Shown here in pieces: positions 46,283 to 58,700 of a DNA stretch of 64,000 nt. Source of the DNA: Endothia cerciana (lineage: Eukaryota; Ascomycota; Sordariomycetes; Diaporthales; Cryphonectriaceae); assembly GCA_026119935.1 (NCBI GenBank), contig JALRMH010000002.1:1550001-1614000 (forward strand). The letters run 5' to 3'. Position numbers and translations under genes: made by a program. The stretch's first letter is position 1. Each line of letters starts with the position of its first letter. The notes beneath the pieces were generated by a model, which had not been told where the DNA came from, searched no databases, and saw nothing but the letters and a program-made list of their open reading frames with translations.

Positions 46283-47458
46283 TGTCGGCGTCGCAGAGGT
46301 GACTTGCTGTTTTGTTAACATGTGTTGATGGCGTGACAAAGGTTAATTACCTTGATTGCGCGGTGTGGACGAGCCGAAGAGGACGGCAGGCGCAGAAAAG
46401 ACCGGGCGGGGGCAGGTGGTTGAGGTTGAGGATGAGGCTGGTCTTGTGCTAGCTAGCTAGAAAAGGAGAAAAGGCATGTCAAAAATATTGTGTAGGCTGC
46501 TTGAACCTCTCGTTGCTCGGTGGCTATCTCTTGCCTATCGAGGCGGACAGCGTTCTGCGCCAAGGAGGGGCCTTGGACACACAGTCACGGTAGAGATTGC
46601 TGTAGGCTAGATGAAGCGTGCACTCTATCACGTGCCATAGAAGCCAACGGCTGGCAATCCATTGGATTCCGAGGGTGTAAAATGGCTGTGAAGCACCCCA
46701 GAGATGGGGGTGGGAGGACGAAAGGGGACTTGATCCCTCCCGTCCTGTGAGGGGTTCGAGGCATCATGATAAACGTTTCAAACGCAAGCCAGCACAGGTG
46801 GCTGAGAAGAAGATCAAGCAGAACAGCTTATCAGATGCATTGGGGGAGGCGAGTAGTAAGAGGGGAACCATGCTGCGTGAGAATGAACACAGGCACGATA
46901 TCTACCCCGATAGTGTAAGATGGCGGGAAACGGTGTGAAGATGAGCGAGTGCGCGGGGACTTGGCGTCGGGAAGCTGGGAGGACGGAGACGGAGTTTTGA
47001 AGGTTCGGGGTAAATGAACCATGATCTTGAGATCCAAGCGTAAACAGATGCTGTGACACGCTGATATCACAAGTGCTTGCGCGGATAGTTCACCCCTCGT
47101 GGCCAATACGGCCCAAGGCCCAGCCTACCTTTTCATGTAGGGCCCATTACAATATGGACGCGGATTACTGTGTTCGTGACCAGACAGTCGATCGGATTTC
47201 CTAGACGTTCGCAAAGACTGAGTCAGGTATCCTCGGGCTCCCGGTTGTGAAGGACCCCTACGCCAAAATGTAGCAGAAACACAGATGCAAGTTCCATGAT
47301 GCCCGTAGCCGATTTCGTCGTATATTTCTTTTTCAGAAACTCGTCCCTTCCATTTTCCTGAGACCACCGGTCCGATTCGTAAAGAGTAGTCCTCTAGTCC
47401 ATGTTGCTCCCATGCCCGCCCATCACCAGTTCATCCCGCCGAGGCACCCGGTGTGCGC

Positions 47459-47998
47459 TTACGAGGTGGGGTTGGGGTTCATCTGTCGCGCTGTGTCAGC
47501 CAGAGTGCCCTCTCCTCTGTAGGCATGGGGTGTAGGATGGCTGCTGCCTGTCTCGCTTGCTGCTTCCTCGGCACTAACCTTTCTCTTGCCACCGGTGAGC
47601 TGGACATTCACGAAACGGCGGGTGTACTTGAGCCTCTTCATGGCACGGCCCTTACTGCTCTACTGTCAGCATCTGTCCACGACATCTTCCTGTCACAAGT
47701 CGGCATTGGTGTTCGGTCGGTCGTTGATTGGGCATCGCATGTCGGGGGTTCGTCAGACGTACGGCAGCTTCTTCTTCTCTGTATCGAGAATTCTGTTAGT
47801 ATTCGTGTGTTCGTTGCAGAAATTCGGGATTTTGAGATTACGCACCCTGCTTCTCAACCTTGGGGGTCTGAGACTTGACCTTGCCGGCACGGGCGCTGTT
47901 TGTCGAGAATTTGTCAGAGATTTTCGCCCTTTCACTTCGCAGCAGCTGCTGCCCCTGGACGTCGGTAATCCTTACAGAGATCCGTGAACCTTTCCCAT
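47459..47998 (-). CDS. rps30: 40S ribosomal protein eS30
   Basis: Five exons, 47998-47976, 47895-47846, 47778-47763, 47654-47579 and 47482-47459, give 62 residues. The protein starts MGKVHGSLARAGKVKSQTPK, continues EKKKLPKGRAMKRLKYTRRF and ends GGKRKMNPNPTS, which is eS30 along its whole length. All four introns (80, 67, 108 and 96 nt) have GT-AG ends and the frame closes exactly. Exon 3 is only 16 nt. eS30 is a basic subunit near the decoding site of the small ribosomal subunit. As in other fungi, there is no ubiquitin-like FUBI fusion. The gene is divergent from the WBP11-type gene with 292 bp between start codons. Identification and structure are secure. Confidence 0.97.
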
Positions 47999-48290
47999 TT
48001 TCGATGTTTATTTCTTGACTGTCGATTTGATGATTGTTGTCTGGACGTTGCGTGGGACAGTCGATAGTTTGTCGATTGAAGGTTGTCGCACAGTGATGAG
48101 TCGTTGGGAGGAATTCTTGGTGGATTTGCTGAGGTTTGCCCCCGCTGGCAGTGGGCGGCGAGCTGATTCCGGTTAGCGCTTTGGGTCACGTGCCTTGGGT
48201 CGGCGTTTAGATAAGCGACCGATAAGTGCCGTGAACGGGTTCTTAGCAGGAGCTGCTCTGAACCTCGACTTGTACGACTAAAGCAACAAA
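47999..48290. promoter_or_regulatory. Bidirectional promoter of eS30 and WBP11-type genes
   Basis: The gap of 292 bp contains a CACGTG box (48187-48192) and two GATAAG boxes (48210-48215 and 48221-48226) within 40 bp. The GATAAG boxes resemble the CGATAAG array in the yif1/SRP receptor promoter. Ribosomal protein genes are highly expressed, so these are plausible control sites. Confidence 0.65.
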
Positions 48291-49199
48291 ATGGCCAAGG
48301 AAAAGAATTACAACCCCGTACAAGCCCAGCGGAAGGCCGACAAGGCCAAGGCCATAAAGAAAGGTACGACAGTCCCTGCTTTCACCATCCTGTTCTAGCG
48401 ACTGACTCGCTCCTCAGGGAAGGCTGATGTCACAGCCAAGCGCAACGAGCGCCTGGCAAAGCGCAACCCGGAGCGCATACAGAAACAAGTCGATGACCTG
48501 AAGGCAATCACCTCTGGCGGGGGAAAGCTCACCCGGCATGAGGAGCAGCTTCTCGGAGGCCTCGAGAAGGAGCTGAAGGCGGTGCAGAAAGCTCGCGAGG
48601 CACTCGGCGACGCGGCACCTCAGTTCAGGCGCGGTGGGCCATCACGCGACGGGAACAACGGCAGAGGGGTGCTGGGAAAACGGAGACGAGACTTCAATGA
48701 TGCCGAGTCGAGCAGTGACAGCGATGTTCCCGAGGACGTGAAGGCGATTCCCATGCCGAGGGACACACCACCGCCTATCCCGAAGGAGGTTATGGATAAG
48801 TGGTGGGCGAAGAGGAGGGCAAAGAGGAATGCGAACGCCAATACTGAGCCACTTGGTCGTGATCGAGGTATTGGCGGAGAGGGCGCCGATAGCGAGCGTT
48901 CTACAAAGACACCAGCACCTGCGGTCGAGGTCAAGACGGTCTACGAGGCCAAGCCTATGGTGAGGGATCTGAGGAAGGAGGCTGCCGCCTTCGTTCCGGC
49001 CGTCGTGAGGCAGAAGCTGGACAAGAGCCAGGGTAAGGGTGGTTTGATGGAGCCCGAGGAGGCGGACAGGTTGGAGCAAGAGGGCTACCTGAAATCTGCA
49101 GCCAGGACAACTGATGGCCAGTCGACCGAGATCGAAGATAATCTGGCACCTGCATCTAGACACGTCACTCTGGAGGAAGTTGAGGACGACGAAGACTGA
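48291..49199 (+). CDS. WBP11 (Wbp11/Npw38BP N-terminal domain) splicing-factor-like protein
   Basis: Exons 48291-48363 and 48418-49199 encode 284 residues. The 54-nt intron (GTACGA...CTCAG) restores KAIKKGKADVTAKRNERLAK. The N-terminus MAKEKNYNPVQAQRKADKAK followed by RLAKRNPERIQKQVDDLKAI is the Wbp11 domain of spliceosome-associated proteins that bind WW-domain and Prp19-complex partners. PPPIPKEVMDKWW and the later VYEAKPMVRDLRKEAAAFVP segment are also shared with fungal homologues. The remainder is charged and probably disordered, with an acidic end (EEVEDDED). A nuclear role in pre-mRNA splicing is inferred from the family. It shares a promoter with eS30. Confidence 0.93.
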
Positions 49200-49996
49200 A
49201 GAAACAATCTGACGAATCATTCAAACTCGGGACGAGGCCTGGCGCAGTCATCACCTACTCCGACTTCTCACAAGGAGGTGTTGTGGGGAGGTGGCACAAG
49301 GCGCTGCTGAGCCTACAACGTCTTTGACGGGCTGTGAGCACGCCACGCACACATTTCAACGAGGCGAGGATTATTATGTGAAGCCTGTGAGACACATCGA
49401 TCAACTTGGACTTCTCATGGTGACTGGCTGACGAGACTTGTCCAGTTCACAACTTAGCCTGGCGTGCAACAACCTCACTTACGTGCCTTCAAAGGTATCA
49501 GAAGCCACCAGACAGGGACACTTCACAGCATGGCGTAGCTTTAGGTACGCTAGTCATTGCTACTGTCAGATCCCAGTAGCTTTCAGCGGCATCATATTAA
49601 GCGACTCCAATCCTCCTCGCTGTTCTGACTGAATGATCTGTCCAATAGGATCCGACCTCCTTTCTGTCATGGCCAACCAACAACGACACCTACAGAGACA
49701 TGTCCTGGTATGCTATGTTGAGACGAGGTGAATCTGAGGAATGGCTCGGGCCTTTGATGAGTTGTGCGATGCGGTGAGAGAGTCTTCATGATGAGCAGGA
49801 TTCGCAGCAACACATGCTGTAGATGTTCATGAGTTCAGGATTGAAGGAGCAACATTCTCAACGCCGGGGTTGTCATTTATGACTTAAGGGTGGGGCTGCC
49901 GGTGGCTCTCATTCGGAGACTTTCACATATGCTGTGCAGTTGTGATCGGGCGTGGATAAGTTCCATTCTAGCATCTTCCTGTGCAACTTCAAATAT

Positions 49997-50017
49997 CACT
50001 GTCACTGTCACTGTCAC
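49997..50017. repeat. CACTGT hexanucleotide repeat
   Basis: About 3.5 units about 320 bp upstream of the MFS gene ATG, directly before a second, different array. Confidence 0.85.
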
Positions 50018-50018
50018 G

Positions 50019-50045
50019 ATTCCGAATATTCCGAACATTCCGAAC
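50019..50045. repeat. 9-bp tandem repeat (ATTCCGAAY) upstream of the MFS gene
   Basis: Three contiguous 9-bp units and a partial fourth. The spacing resembles, but does not match, a heat-shock element, because TTC and GAA are separated by one base instead of two. Confidence 0.85.
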
Positions 50046-50334
50046 ATTCCACATCTCAATGGGACCGTCTTCCTAAATCGCAAGGGCCTCCGGAAAAGAG
50101 TTTGTAGGGTGGCCAGGTCCCAGGCCCAGTTTCGTCTCCGCATAGACGTAGCGGGGACCCATACTACGTACATCCGAGGACGGAACCAGACCGGCAATAA
50201 TCTGTCGCAGTCGCTCACATTTTGGAAAAGAAAAGGCGAGTACAGTCTAATTTGTTCAAGCCTGCGAAGGTTCACTGTCGAGTCGACGCTTTGTTTCAGC
50301 TTGTATTGCTGCTCGGCTGTGTTGGAAGGCCGTC

Positions 50335-51922
50335 ATGGCTACGGAGACCCTCACCATCAGGAAAAGCCCCGGAGATGACTGGACGAACAACAGCGGCAGC
50401 GGCTCACCATGGGTTGTGAAGGCGCCATTCGAGCCAGCGACCAACTCGGCCGCGGCTGAGTCGAGGTCGCGGTATGAAGAGATCGAGGGGAACGACGGTG
50501 GCCCAAGATGCGACCCAGATGTCGATGAGAAGGGCCAGGTGCCAGACATAGCAGCCAGCCTGCCCGCCGTACCTGACCTGCTTGTAGTCCCGAGCAATGC
50601 CGAAGCAGACCTGCAAAGGCACCCAGCTTCTGGTACAGACCATGAGACCTACCCGGAAGGCGGCCTGCAGGCATGGCTCGTCGTGTTCGGCTGCTGGCTC
50701 GCCCTCATCGCTTCCCTGGGACTGATGAACACACTGGCCACGTTTCATTCGTACCTGACCACGCATCAGCTCGCGCACTATAGTGACGGCACCGTCGGGT
50801 GGATATTTTCAATTTACACGTTCGTGGTGTTCTTCTTCGGCCTGTACATCGGTCCCATCTTTGACAAGTACGGGCCAAGGTGGATCATGCTGGCCGGGAC
50901 GCTCTGCATCGTCGCTGGCATGATGCTGTTTAGTATATCAACCGGTAAGCCTTGTCCAAGCCGTGGTGCATTGGAAGATTGTCATGGCAACGCTATGATA
51001 CTGACTCACCTTAGAACTCCGGCATTTCATCCTCTCTTTCGGCGTCCTCACAGGCTTTGGCTGCTCCCTCATCTTCATCCCCTCCTTCGCCGCGCCGTGC
51101 CACTACTTCATGCGCCGGCGAGGTTTCGCGACCGGCTTCGCCGCGACGGGCGGCTCGATCGGCGGCATCATCTTCCCGCTCATGCTCGAGTCCCTCCTCC
51201 CCCGGCTCGGCTGGGACTGGTCGATCCGGGTCGTCGGCCTCCTCTGCCTGGTCCTCTGCGGCGCCGCGAACCTCCTCATCCGGTGCCGCCTGCCGCCCGC
51301 GCAGAACGCGAGCCCGCACCCGGACTTCCGCATCTTCCGGGACCGGGCCTTCCTGTTCACCACGGTCGGGGTCTTCCTGATCGAGTTCGCGCTGTTCATC
51401 CCAGCCACGTACATCTCGAACTACGCGCGCGCCGCCGGCCTGGGCAGCTCCCTTTCCTTCCAGATCGTCCCCATCCTGAACGCCGCCTCCGCGCTCGGCC
51501 GCGCGCTGCCGGGCTACTGGAGCGACCTGATCGGCCCCTTCAACATCGAGCTGCTCATGCTGGTCCTGTCCGTCGTCGCCTGCTTCGCCATCTGGCTCCC
51601 CGCCGGCTCCTACGCCGCGGGTCTGGTCCTCTTCGCGGTCCTCTTCGGTTTCGCCTACGGGACCTTCGTGAGCACCACCCCCGTGTGCGTCGGCCGGCTG
51701 TGCAGGACGCAGCACTACGGCCGCTACTACGCCACCTGCTACACGGTTGTCAGCTTCGCCTGCCTGGTGGGCGTGCCTATCGGCGGCAACATACTGACGA
51801 GCGATGGTGGGGCTTATTGGGGTATGATTGTGTTCACGGGGTGTTTGTTTGTGGGCGCATTTGGGTCTTTGGGTGCCGCAAAGGGGTGTAGTGTGAATTG
51901 GAAGCCATGGGCTATATTTTGA
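50335..51922 (+). CDS. MFS transporter, monocarboxylate/riboflavin (MCH) type
   Basis: Exons 50335-50944 and 51015-51922 encode 505 residues. The 70-nt intron (GTAAGC...CCTTAG) joins SISTELRHFILSFGVL. About 100 polar residues precede YPEGGLQAWLVVFGCW, the standard start of fungal MCT/MCH transporters. Twelve hydrophobic segments follow, with GPIFDKYGPRWIM as the loop 2-3 signature and a short central loop around RCRLPPAQNASPHPDF. Fungal members carry monocarboxylates, riboflavin or small organic acids, and some export secondary metabolites. Substrate cannot be deduced. It is convergent with the PKS, 833 bp between stop codons, so a role in export or precursor uptake for that locus is possible but unproven. 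Later exon codons are strongly G/C-biased until the last 30, which turn AT-richer. Confidence 0.93.
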
Positions 51923-52755
51923 GGGGTCCAATCTCTGTGTCGTCGAAAAAGCAAGTGCAAGAACAAGCCACCCATCAAAGTTCATGCAGACTTTGTTGGC
52001 TGGTAATACTGCTAGCTGCTAGTCGGAGCAGCTCCCACCACCCTCCGTTTACCACCCCAGGAAACAAAAATCCGAACTCACATATACACCTGGCACAACC
52101 ATATCATGATGCAAACAGGTCTACAGTAGCAAATCAAGAGCAAACAAATTACATGAGTTTCAAATCTACCAATCCCACCTTTGTTCTTATAACACGGCTC
52201 AACGATCTAATTCTTCAGTATATCGATTCTAAGAGTCGAGGTGGAAAGATGGATGGATCGGGTTCCTGAGTTCGCATTTTCTTTCCGCCTTTTTTTTCCT
52301 TCTCTGGAGTTGGGGGGGAGGGGGGGGAGGGTTTGAGCCGAGCATGCTACACAGAATCTTATATAACCACACCACAATGCACAGGATTTGACGATGGCCT
52401 TCTATCATTACAACACAAGTGGGTCTATTGCCGTATAAAGCTGCCTGTCCAAGCTCTAAAAGTCATGCTCAACGTCAAGAGAGCCAGGGCTCAAAGTTCT
52501 GCGATCCTCTCAGATGAGAGGCACTGTACATGTGCAGAACTGTGTCAAGGACAGCTAGCTCCACAAAAGTTCCTCCCACAACGAGCAGGCCTTGTAAAGG
52601 GGAACAGAAAAGAGAACGCCTGCCACCATGGCCTTGAAGACGGGTATTACAACGCCGAAAACACTCGTCCTGTACAGCCTTGGGAACCTCTCACACTCCC
52701 TTGCGAAAACACTCTTCCTTCATGCCCCCTTGACCCCCCTGGCGGTGCGCACCTC
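51923..52755. other. Convergent region between MFS transporter and PKS
   Basis: 3' ends of both genes. It contains a T run near 52288-52297 and G runs near 52309-52331. Frames that read into the PKS on the plus strand are its shadow. I see no separate gene. Confidence 0.6.
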
Positions 52756-55700
52756 TTACGCACCCCAGCCGCCCTTCTCCGCGATGCTCCTCGCGAGCTC
52801 CATGATACTCGCGGCACCAATCACCTCCATGTCTGTGATCTTCACGCCAATGTTCTTGAAGATCCAGCTCCTGAAGCTCGAGGTCACGAGCGAGTCCACC
52901 CCGTACGCCGTCAGGCTCTTGTCGGCGTCCATGTCATCCGGGGACATGCTGAGCGACACGGACAGGTAGCTGATGCAGCCGTGCAGCACCGTCTCGATCG
53001 CCTCGTCCAAACCATCCGCGTGTTTGAGAGCGACGGCCAGGCTGCGGCCGCTGTTCTGGGACGATTGAGACGAGAGAGGGCCGTTGGTGGTTGCCGTACC
53101 CTGACCATCAGAGGGGGCTTCAGGGAGATCGACACGGTTGAGTATCTCAAACATCCTCGTCTCGGACCAGTAGGGGTCGGAGACTGCGTTCTGAAGTATG
53201 AGACCACCTGTACCAACCCCGGTGACAATCTGCGGGGGCAGCCCGAGGGCATCGCTGCTGCCGCTACACATGGCGCGCTCGACTACGAATAAGCAGTCCT
53301 CAAGCATCACCATGATAAAGCCGCTGGCCTTGAGAATTGAGAGGGTGTTCTCATCGTTCTCAAGCATGCCAGCGCCCATGATTGGACCCAGGTCAATGGA
53401 GACGGAGTGCATCCCCTTGGACCTACGGTACCAGGCGAGAGCGTCTTGGTAGCAGTTGCCAGCTGCGTAGTTCGCTTGACCGCGGTTGCCGATGACGCCA
53501 GATGCAGATGACAGGGAGATGTAGAAATCCATGTCCTGCGGCAGGACTTTGTGAAGATTCCAGGAGCCTTGGATCTTGGGACGTGTCGCGGCTGACCACT
53601 CCTCATACGTCATCGTCTCCCACACTGCGTCAGCAATGACAGCAGCGCATTGCACTGCACCCTTGATGGACGGCATGTTGGCGCTGGCGAGAGCTTGTCG
53701 GAGAGCGTCCTCGTAGCAGATGTCCACGGCGAGAGCCTTTGCGAGAACACCGCGTTGCGACAGTGACTGCAAGAAGCTAAAATCCTCGGGCCTCTTTGCA
53801 CCTGATCGTGACAGGAAAAGCAGGTGACGAGCACCGCGACCGACCATCAACTCAGCCACTGCCTTGCCCAACCCTCCCAGGCCGCCGACTAGGACGTATG
53901 TCGCGTTCGAATCCAGAGATACAGGCTTGAGAGGGTTTGTGCCCACCCGAATCATAGAACAGTCCGTGAATGTCACGGTGTTCAGGTGTCGGCCCGGCGC
54001 GACAGACATGTTCTCCCAGAGGCGATCCAGGTGCTCGACGCGTTCCTCGAGCACGAGGCTGTCCGGGCACCTTCCGAGTTGGCCAGAAAGTTGCAGCCCG
54101 AGTACCTCCGACCACGCCTTGGCAAAGGACTTTGGGCGCTTTTCGATAAGAGCAAAGAGATCGAACTTGTGGAAGGAGATGTTTGCGTGTTGAGGGATGA
54201 CAGTTGTTATCGACGCGGTGGCGTTGGTGTTGAGGATCAGAAAGAGGTGACCGTTCGCAGCAACGCATTGAGAACTCAGCTCAAGGTGATCGGGTGAGGG
54301 CGAGAAGAAGAAGTCAACGCCGGCTCCTCCCGTCACACGCATTATCTCGTCGGGAAAGCGATCGTTCGTCGTATCGATGATGCGGTCCAAGGGAATGCCG
54401 TAATTGCTGTGGATGAATCCTTGATCCTCCGCAGTCAGGACGCCCACGAAGATGGTTGCTCCTAGCGCCTTGGACAGACGGAGCACTGCATCGCCGTAAG
54501 GGCCCCGAGCACGATCGACGAACACCATGTCCCCGGACGAGATGCATCCGATCGTGTCGAGCCCGTAGTAGGCAGTGACCAGGGCAACTGGGCTCATCCC
54601 AGGAATCATCGACCGATCTTGAAGCTTATGGACGAAGCTCCGGTCCAGGATGATGGAGGATTTGATCGTGCTTCGCGCGAGAGCAACCACAAGACTGCCG
54701 GTAGGAAGGCCGGTGACGTTGCTTCCTGTCTCGGTGACTGTGCCAATCACATCGGCGCCCAGGACGCTCTCGCTGCTCTTTCCCATGATGGTCTCGAGAT
54801 CAATCGGGAACAAATGAGTTGTCTCGACCGCGATGCGGACCTCGTTGGCGTCCAGAGGCCGCTTGACCGACTCGTCAGCCACAAAATATGTGCTGCTGAT
54901 GTCAGTGACGTGGCCGACTTTGACCTCGACAGGCTCCTTGGTCTTTCCGAGAGGCAAGCTCTGGGTCTGGATCGCTTGATCCTCACCCTTCTCGATGACG
55001 TTGTTTATTGCATACAGCGGGCTCAGGCGAGCACCGAATAGCTTGCCGTCGCGCAAAGAGTACTCGACCTCAGGAATCCCGTCCATGTCCGGCCTGACGA
55101 ATGACGAGTCAAAGACCGATCGAATGGCAGATGCCGACAAGGTAGCTTCGTCCTGGCCCTGAATGGTGCCGAGATCTAGGGCGACAATGCGTCTAGACGA
55201 GTCCTCTGAGCGGATGGTCCTGGCTAGACCGAGGAAAGGCGCCTTGGCGGGAATCTCACCCGTGTTTTGAGCCCCCGTCATGACCCAGAGTAGGCCAGCC
55301 GCAGTCGTGAAAAGCTTCTTGATCAGATCAAAGGTTTGAGGTTGCATGCTGAACAGGAGTGCCTGGTCGACTTCGACAAGGGAAATGCAGAGCTTGTTCA
55401 TGTGCTGCTCAGACAGCTGCGACATGCGGACGTGCTCGAGGTTTGGCAGCGCAAGACGCCGGACCAGAACTGCCAATGGTTCCGAGATATCGCCGTCTGG
55501 AAGCAAAAGTATGGCCGGTCTTCCCTCGTTAACGATGGTCGCACCGTTCGTTTGCATCGACACAGGTCCTAGCTCGTGCAAGATCACCTCGCTGCAAAGG
55601 TGTCGGTTGCTCGGCAGGAAGCCCGAGGCGTCAGAGGAGATCTTGACGAACTGCATCCCCTTGACAGCGACCATGGGCTTGCTGAATGTTGCATCAGACA

Positions 55701-58700
55701 TAACAATGTCAGCCTGCGCCTCTCTGTAGCCCTTGAGTTGAGCTGTCGCATAACCGTGAAACTCCGCACCAGCACCGCGTAACATACCCGGCGAGAAGGT
55801 GACTTGACGGATGTAGGAGGGTACCATGGAGGTATCACCAATCGCAAAGACGGTTTGGAACATCGTGTCGAGGGTCGCGGGGTGGATGAGGTGGTCATAC
55901 TCGAACTGCGCTGGCATCTTGGACTTCGTATCCGGGACGCGGACAACACTGGTGCAGGCATTCTGACTCTTGGAAAGCGCGACGATGTTCTGGAACAGCG
56001 GGCCATAGTTCATGCCAATTCCGTCCAGGCGCTCATAGAGCTGCTGCGGGTTGATCGTCTGGGTGCACTCGGAGCGCATCTGCTGATAGGTGCTCTGGTG
56101 ATCTTCACCTGGAGCCGTTGCCTCGTCTGCCGTGTCAGTAGCCTTGCCGCGATAGAAGATTGTGAAAAGACCACCTGCGTTCTCCTGCCAGTGGCCGTGC
56201 TCTGTCCTAGTCATCATCGAGAAAGAGTAAACAGACGAGCAGTGAGTCGCATCAGGAGAGGGGACCTTCAGCACCTTGGCGTTGAGTGTGTGCTCCAGGC
56301 CGTGCTGTCCGGCTGGGATGATGACCGGCTTGATGATGTTGAAGTTGGAGATTTGGTACGCATCCGCTGAGAGTGATGGGTCACTGCACTGCCTCGCGGC
56401 TTCCAGAGCCATGGTCAAAAGTCCAGCGGCCGGATAGATGATTGTCTTTTGGACCTGGTGATGCGACAACCATGGGTTCTCTTCCAGTCTGAAGAAGCCA
56501 CGCCACCGGGGCTCCTGCGGGGTCGACTCGGCGAGCGGTGCGCCGATCAGGTCTTCGCGGCCGTGCTTGCGGAAGCGCAACGAGGTGCCGAGGTGGGACT
56601 CAAACCAATAGGTCTTGGAGTGGTTGAAAGGGTACGGGGGCAGGTCGACCAGAAGCTGCGGCAAGAAGCCCTCCTTGCTCTTCCATACCCATGAGAGGTC
56701 TGCAGGGATGCCTCTCGACCAGACCTCCCCGAGTGCCTCAAGCGCGGTGACTGAAGCGTCTTTAGCCCGCCTCAGGAGGGAGACGCAGCAGAGCTCTCTG
56801 CTCTTCCTGGGGTCGACAGCCTTGACAATCTCCTGAACCGGTCGGTTCAGCGTCACGGCTGGGCTGATTTCGATGATCACCTTCGGCTTCACTGCCTTGT
56901 ACATTGCGGAGAATGCCTGGTTGTAGAGCACGGGCGAGACCAGGTTGGCGCACCAGTAGCTCGCATCAAGTAAAGAGCCGTCGACGATCTCTCCGGTCAC
57001 TGATGAGAACATCTTTGGGCCTTGGTCCTGCGTCAGCGGAGTGATCCCCTTGAGCGATTGCCGGTACTCGTCTTCGACAAGACGCATCTGATGAGAGTGG
57101 TAAGCGGTCTTGACATCCAGCAGCTTGGACCACACATCACTGGCGGCCAGCATCTGTGCCAGTTGCAGGATCTGCTCCTCGTCGCCGGACAGGGTGACCG
57201 ACACCGGGCTGTTCTCGCAGGCGATCACCACAGTTCCTGGAGTGACTGCTTTGACATAGCGTTGGGCCTCTGCAGCTGAAAGACCAACCGCTATCATGCG
57301 ACCCTTCATACGGGGGTATTGGTGCACAATTGAGCTGGCATACTGTCCGCGACGGAAGGCGGTGAGCCACGCATCCTCCCTCGTGAGGAAACCCGCAGCG
57401 TAAGCAGCCGCGATTTCCCCGGAGGAGTGGCCGACAACAGCTTCGGAACGGATCTTGGCGGCTCTCAACAGGTCAACGAGTGCAACCTGCACCGCCGTAG
57501 TAGCCGGTTGCGCGAACTTCGGCTCATGCATGCGGCTCAGGGCGGGGTCGTCGTGCTGAAGCTCTCTCAGAAGATCGAAGTCGCTGCCGACTATCTTAGA
57601 CAGGTACTTGGAGGCGCCGACAAGGCTGTTGCAGAAGGGCTCGAATTCCATCAGCTCCCGCCCCATGGCGTGCCACTGGGCTCCTTGGCCGCAAAAGACC
57701 ATGGCAAGGCTGGGGGTGCCGGCATCATCGGCAGCGACGCGGTGGATCTTAAGGTTCTCTGGGTCGCCGAGTCTCGCGGCTAGGTCGGCCGCTGACTGAG
57801 CGACGACGAAGGTCCTGTACTCGAGCGTGGACCGGCGGGACAAGGTGTAGGCGTAGTCGGCTAGGACGCTGGGGTCCGAAGCATGGCCGGCGATGTAGGG
57901 CGCGTGGCCCAGGGTGATCCTGCCGACGCCATCCTTCTCGTGCGACGAGACCAGGAGCAGCTGCGTGCTCGCGAACGTCTTCTGCTTCTTGTTGACGGTG
58001 CCATCGGAGGTTGGCACAGACCGGTGGTTGCCAGACAGGGCCCGTTGGGAGAGGTAGGTGCCCGCGTCGTCGAGGATGACATGAGCATTCGTGCCGCCAA
58101 AGCCGAAGCAGTTGACGCTGGCCCGTCGAAGACCCTCCCTGGGCCAGGGTGTGAGCCGGATGGGGACCTGCAGTTGGACAGGGGGGGGGAAGATGGGTCA
58201 GCCTCAACCGGGTTACATAAGCAGGTCAATCAACGTCACCTCATGCTTACCTTGACCTTCCACTCCTCGAAGTTGATGTCTGGGTTGCCAACCGAGGGGT
58301 CGAAGTAGAGGTTCTTGGGGATCTGGCCCCTCTCCACCGCCATGATCGCCTTGATAAGTCCAGCAACGCCTGCCGCACCCTCGAGGTGACCGACATTAGG
58401 CTTGATGGATCCGATGTAGATAGGCCTACCGGCGTCGCGATCGTCACAGAAAGCCTGGGAGATGGCGGAGCTCTCTTTGGGATCGCCGGCTGGCGTGCCT
58501 GTGCCGTGGCACTCGACAAATTCGGTCTGGTCGACAGCAAGACCCGCCTCCTTGTAGACGGCCTTGATGTTGGACAGCTGTGCAGCGGCGCTGGGCATGG
58601 TGATACCGGGTGTCCTTCCGTCTTGGTTGACCCTCGAGCCCCGTATGACCGCCCGAACCGTATCGTTGTCTCGCAGCGCATCGTCCAGCCGCTTCAGGAT

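Larger units (their letters stand above)
44343..47458. other. 3.1-kb intergenic region upstream of dbf2
   Basis: The left part is the dbf2 leader and promoter, with CAG and TTGG microsatellites and long T and C/T runs. A reading frame with a hydrophobic stretch on the minus strand near 45416-45886 comes from a GAC/AAC-like repeat and is not convincing. The (GT)n(GA)n tract lies at 46237-46282. I see no supportable gene. Confidence 0.55.
49200..50334. other. Intergenic region between WBP11-type and MFS genes
   Basis: It contains the MFS gene promoter with two short tandem arrays (49997-50017 and 50019-50045). I see no gene. Confidence 0.6.

Noticed and set aside
50019..50050. Heat-shock element in the MFS promoter
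   Set aside because: TTC and GAA blocks alternate with one-base spacers instead of the two required, so it is reported only as a 9-bp repeat.
51011..51985. 324-codon frame antisense to the MFS transporter
   Set aside because: Charged shadow frame with no motif; the sense strand encodes a clear twelve-helix transporter.
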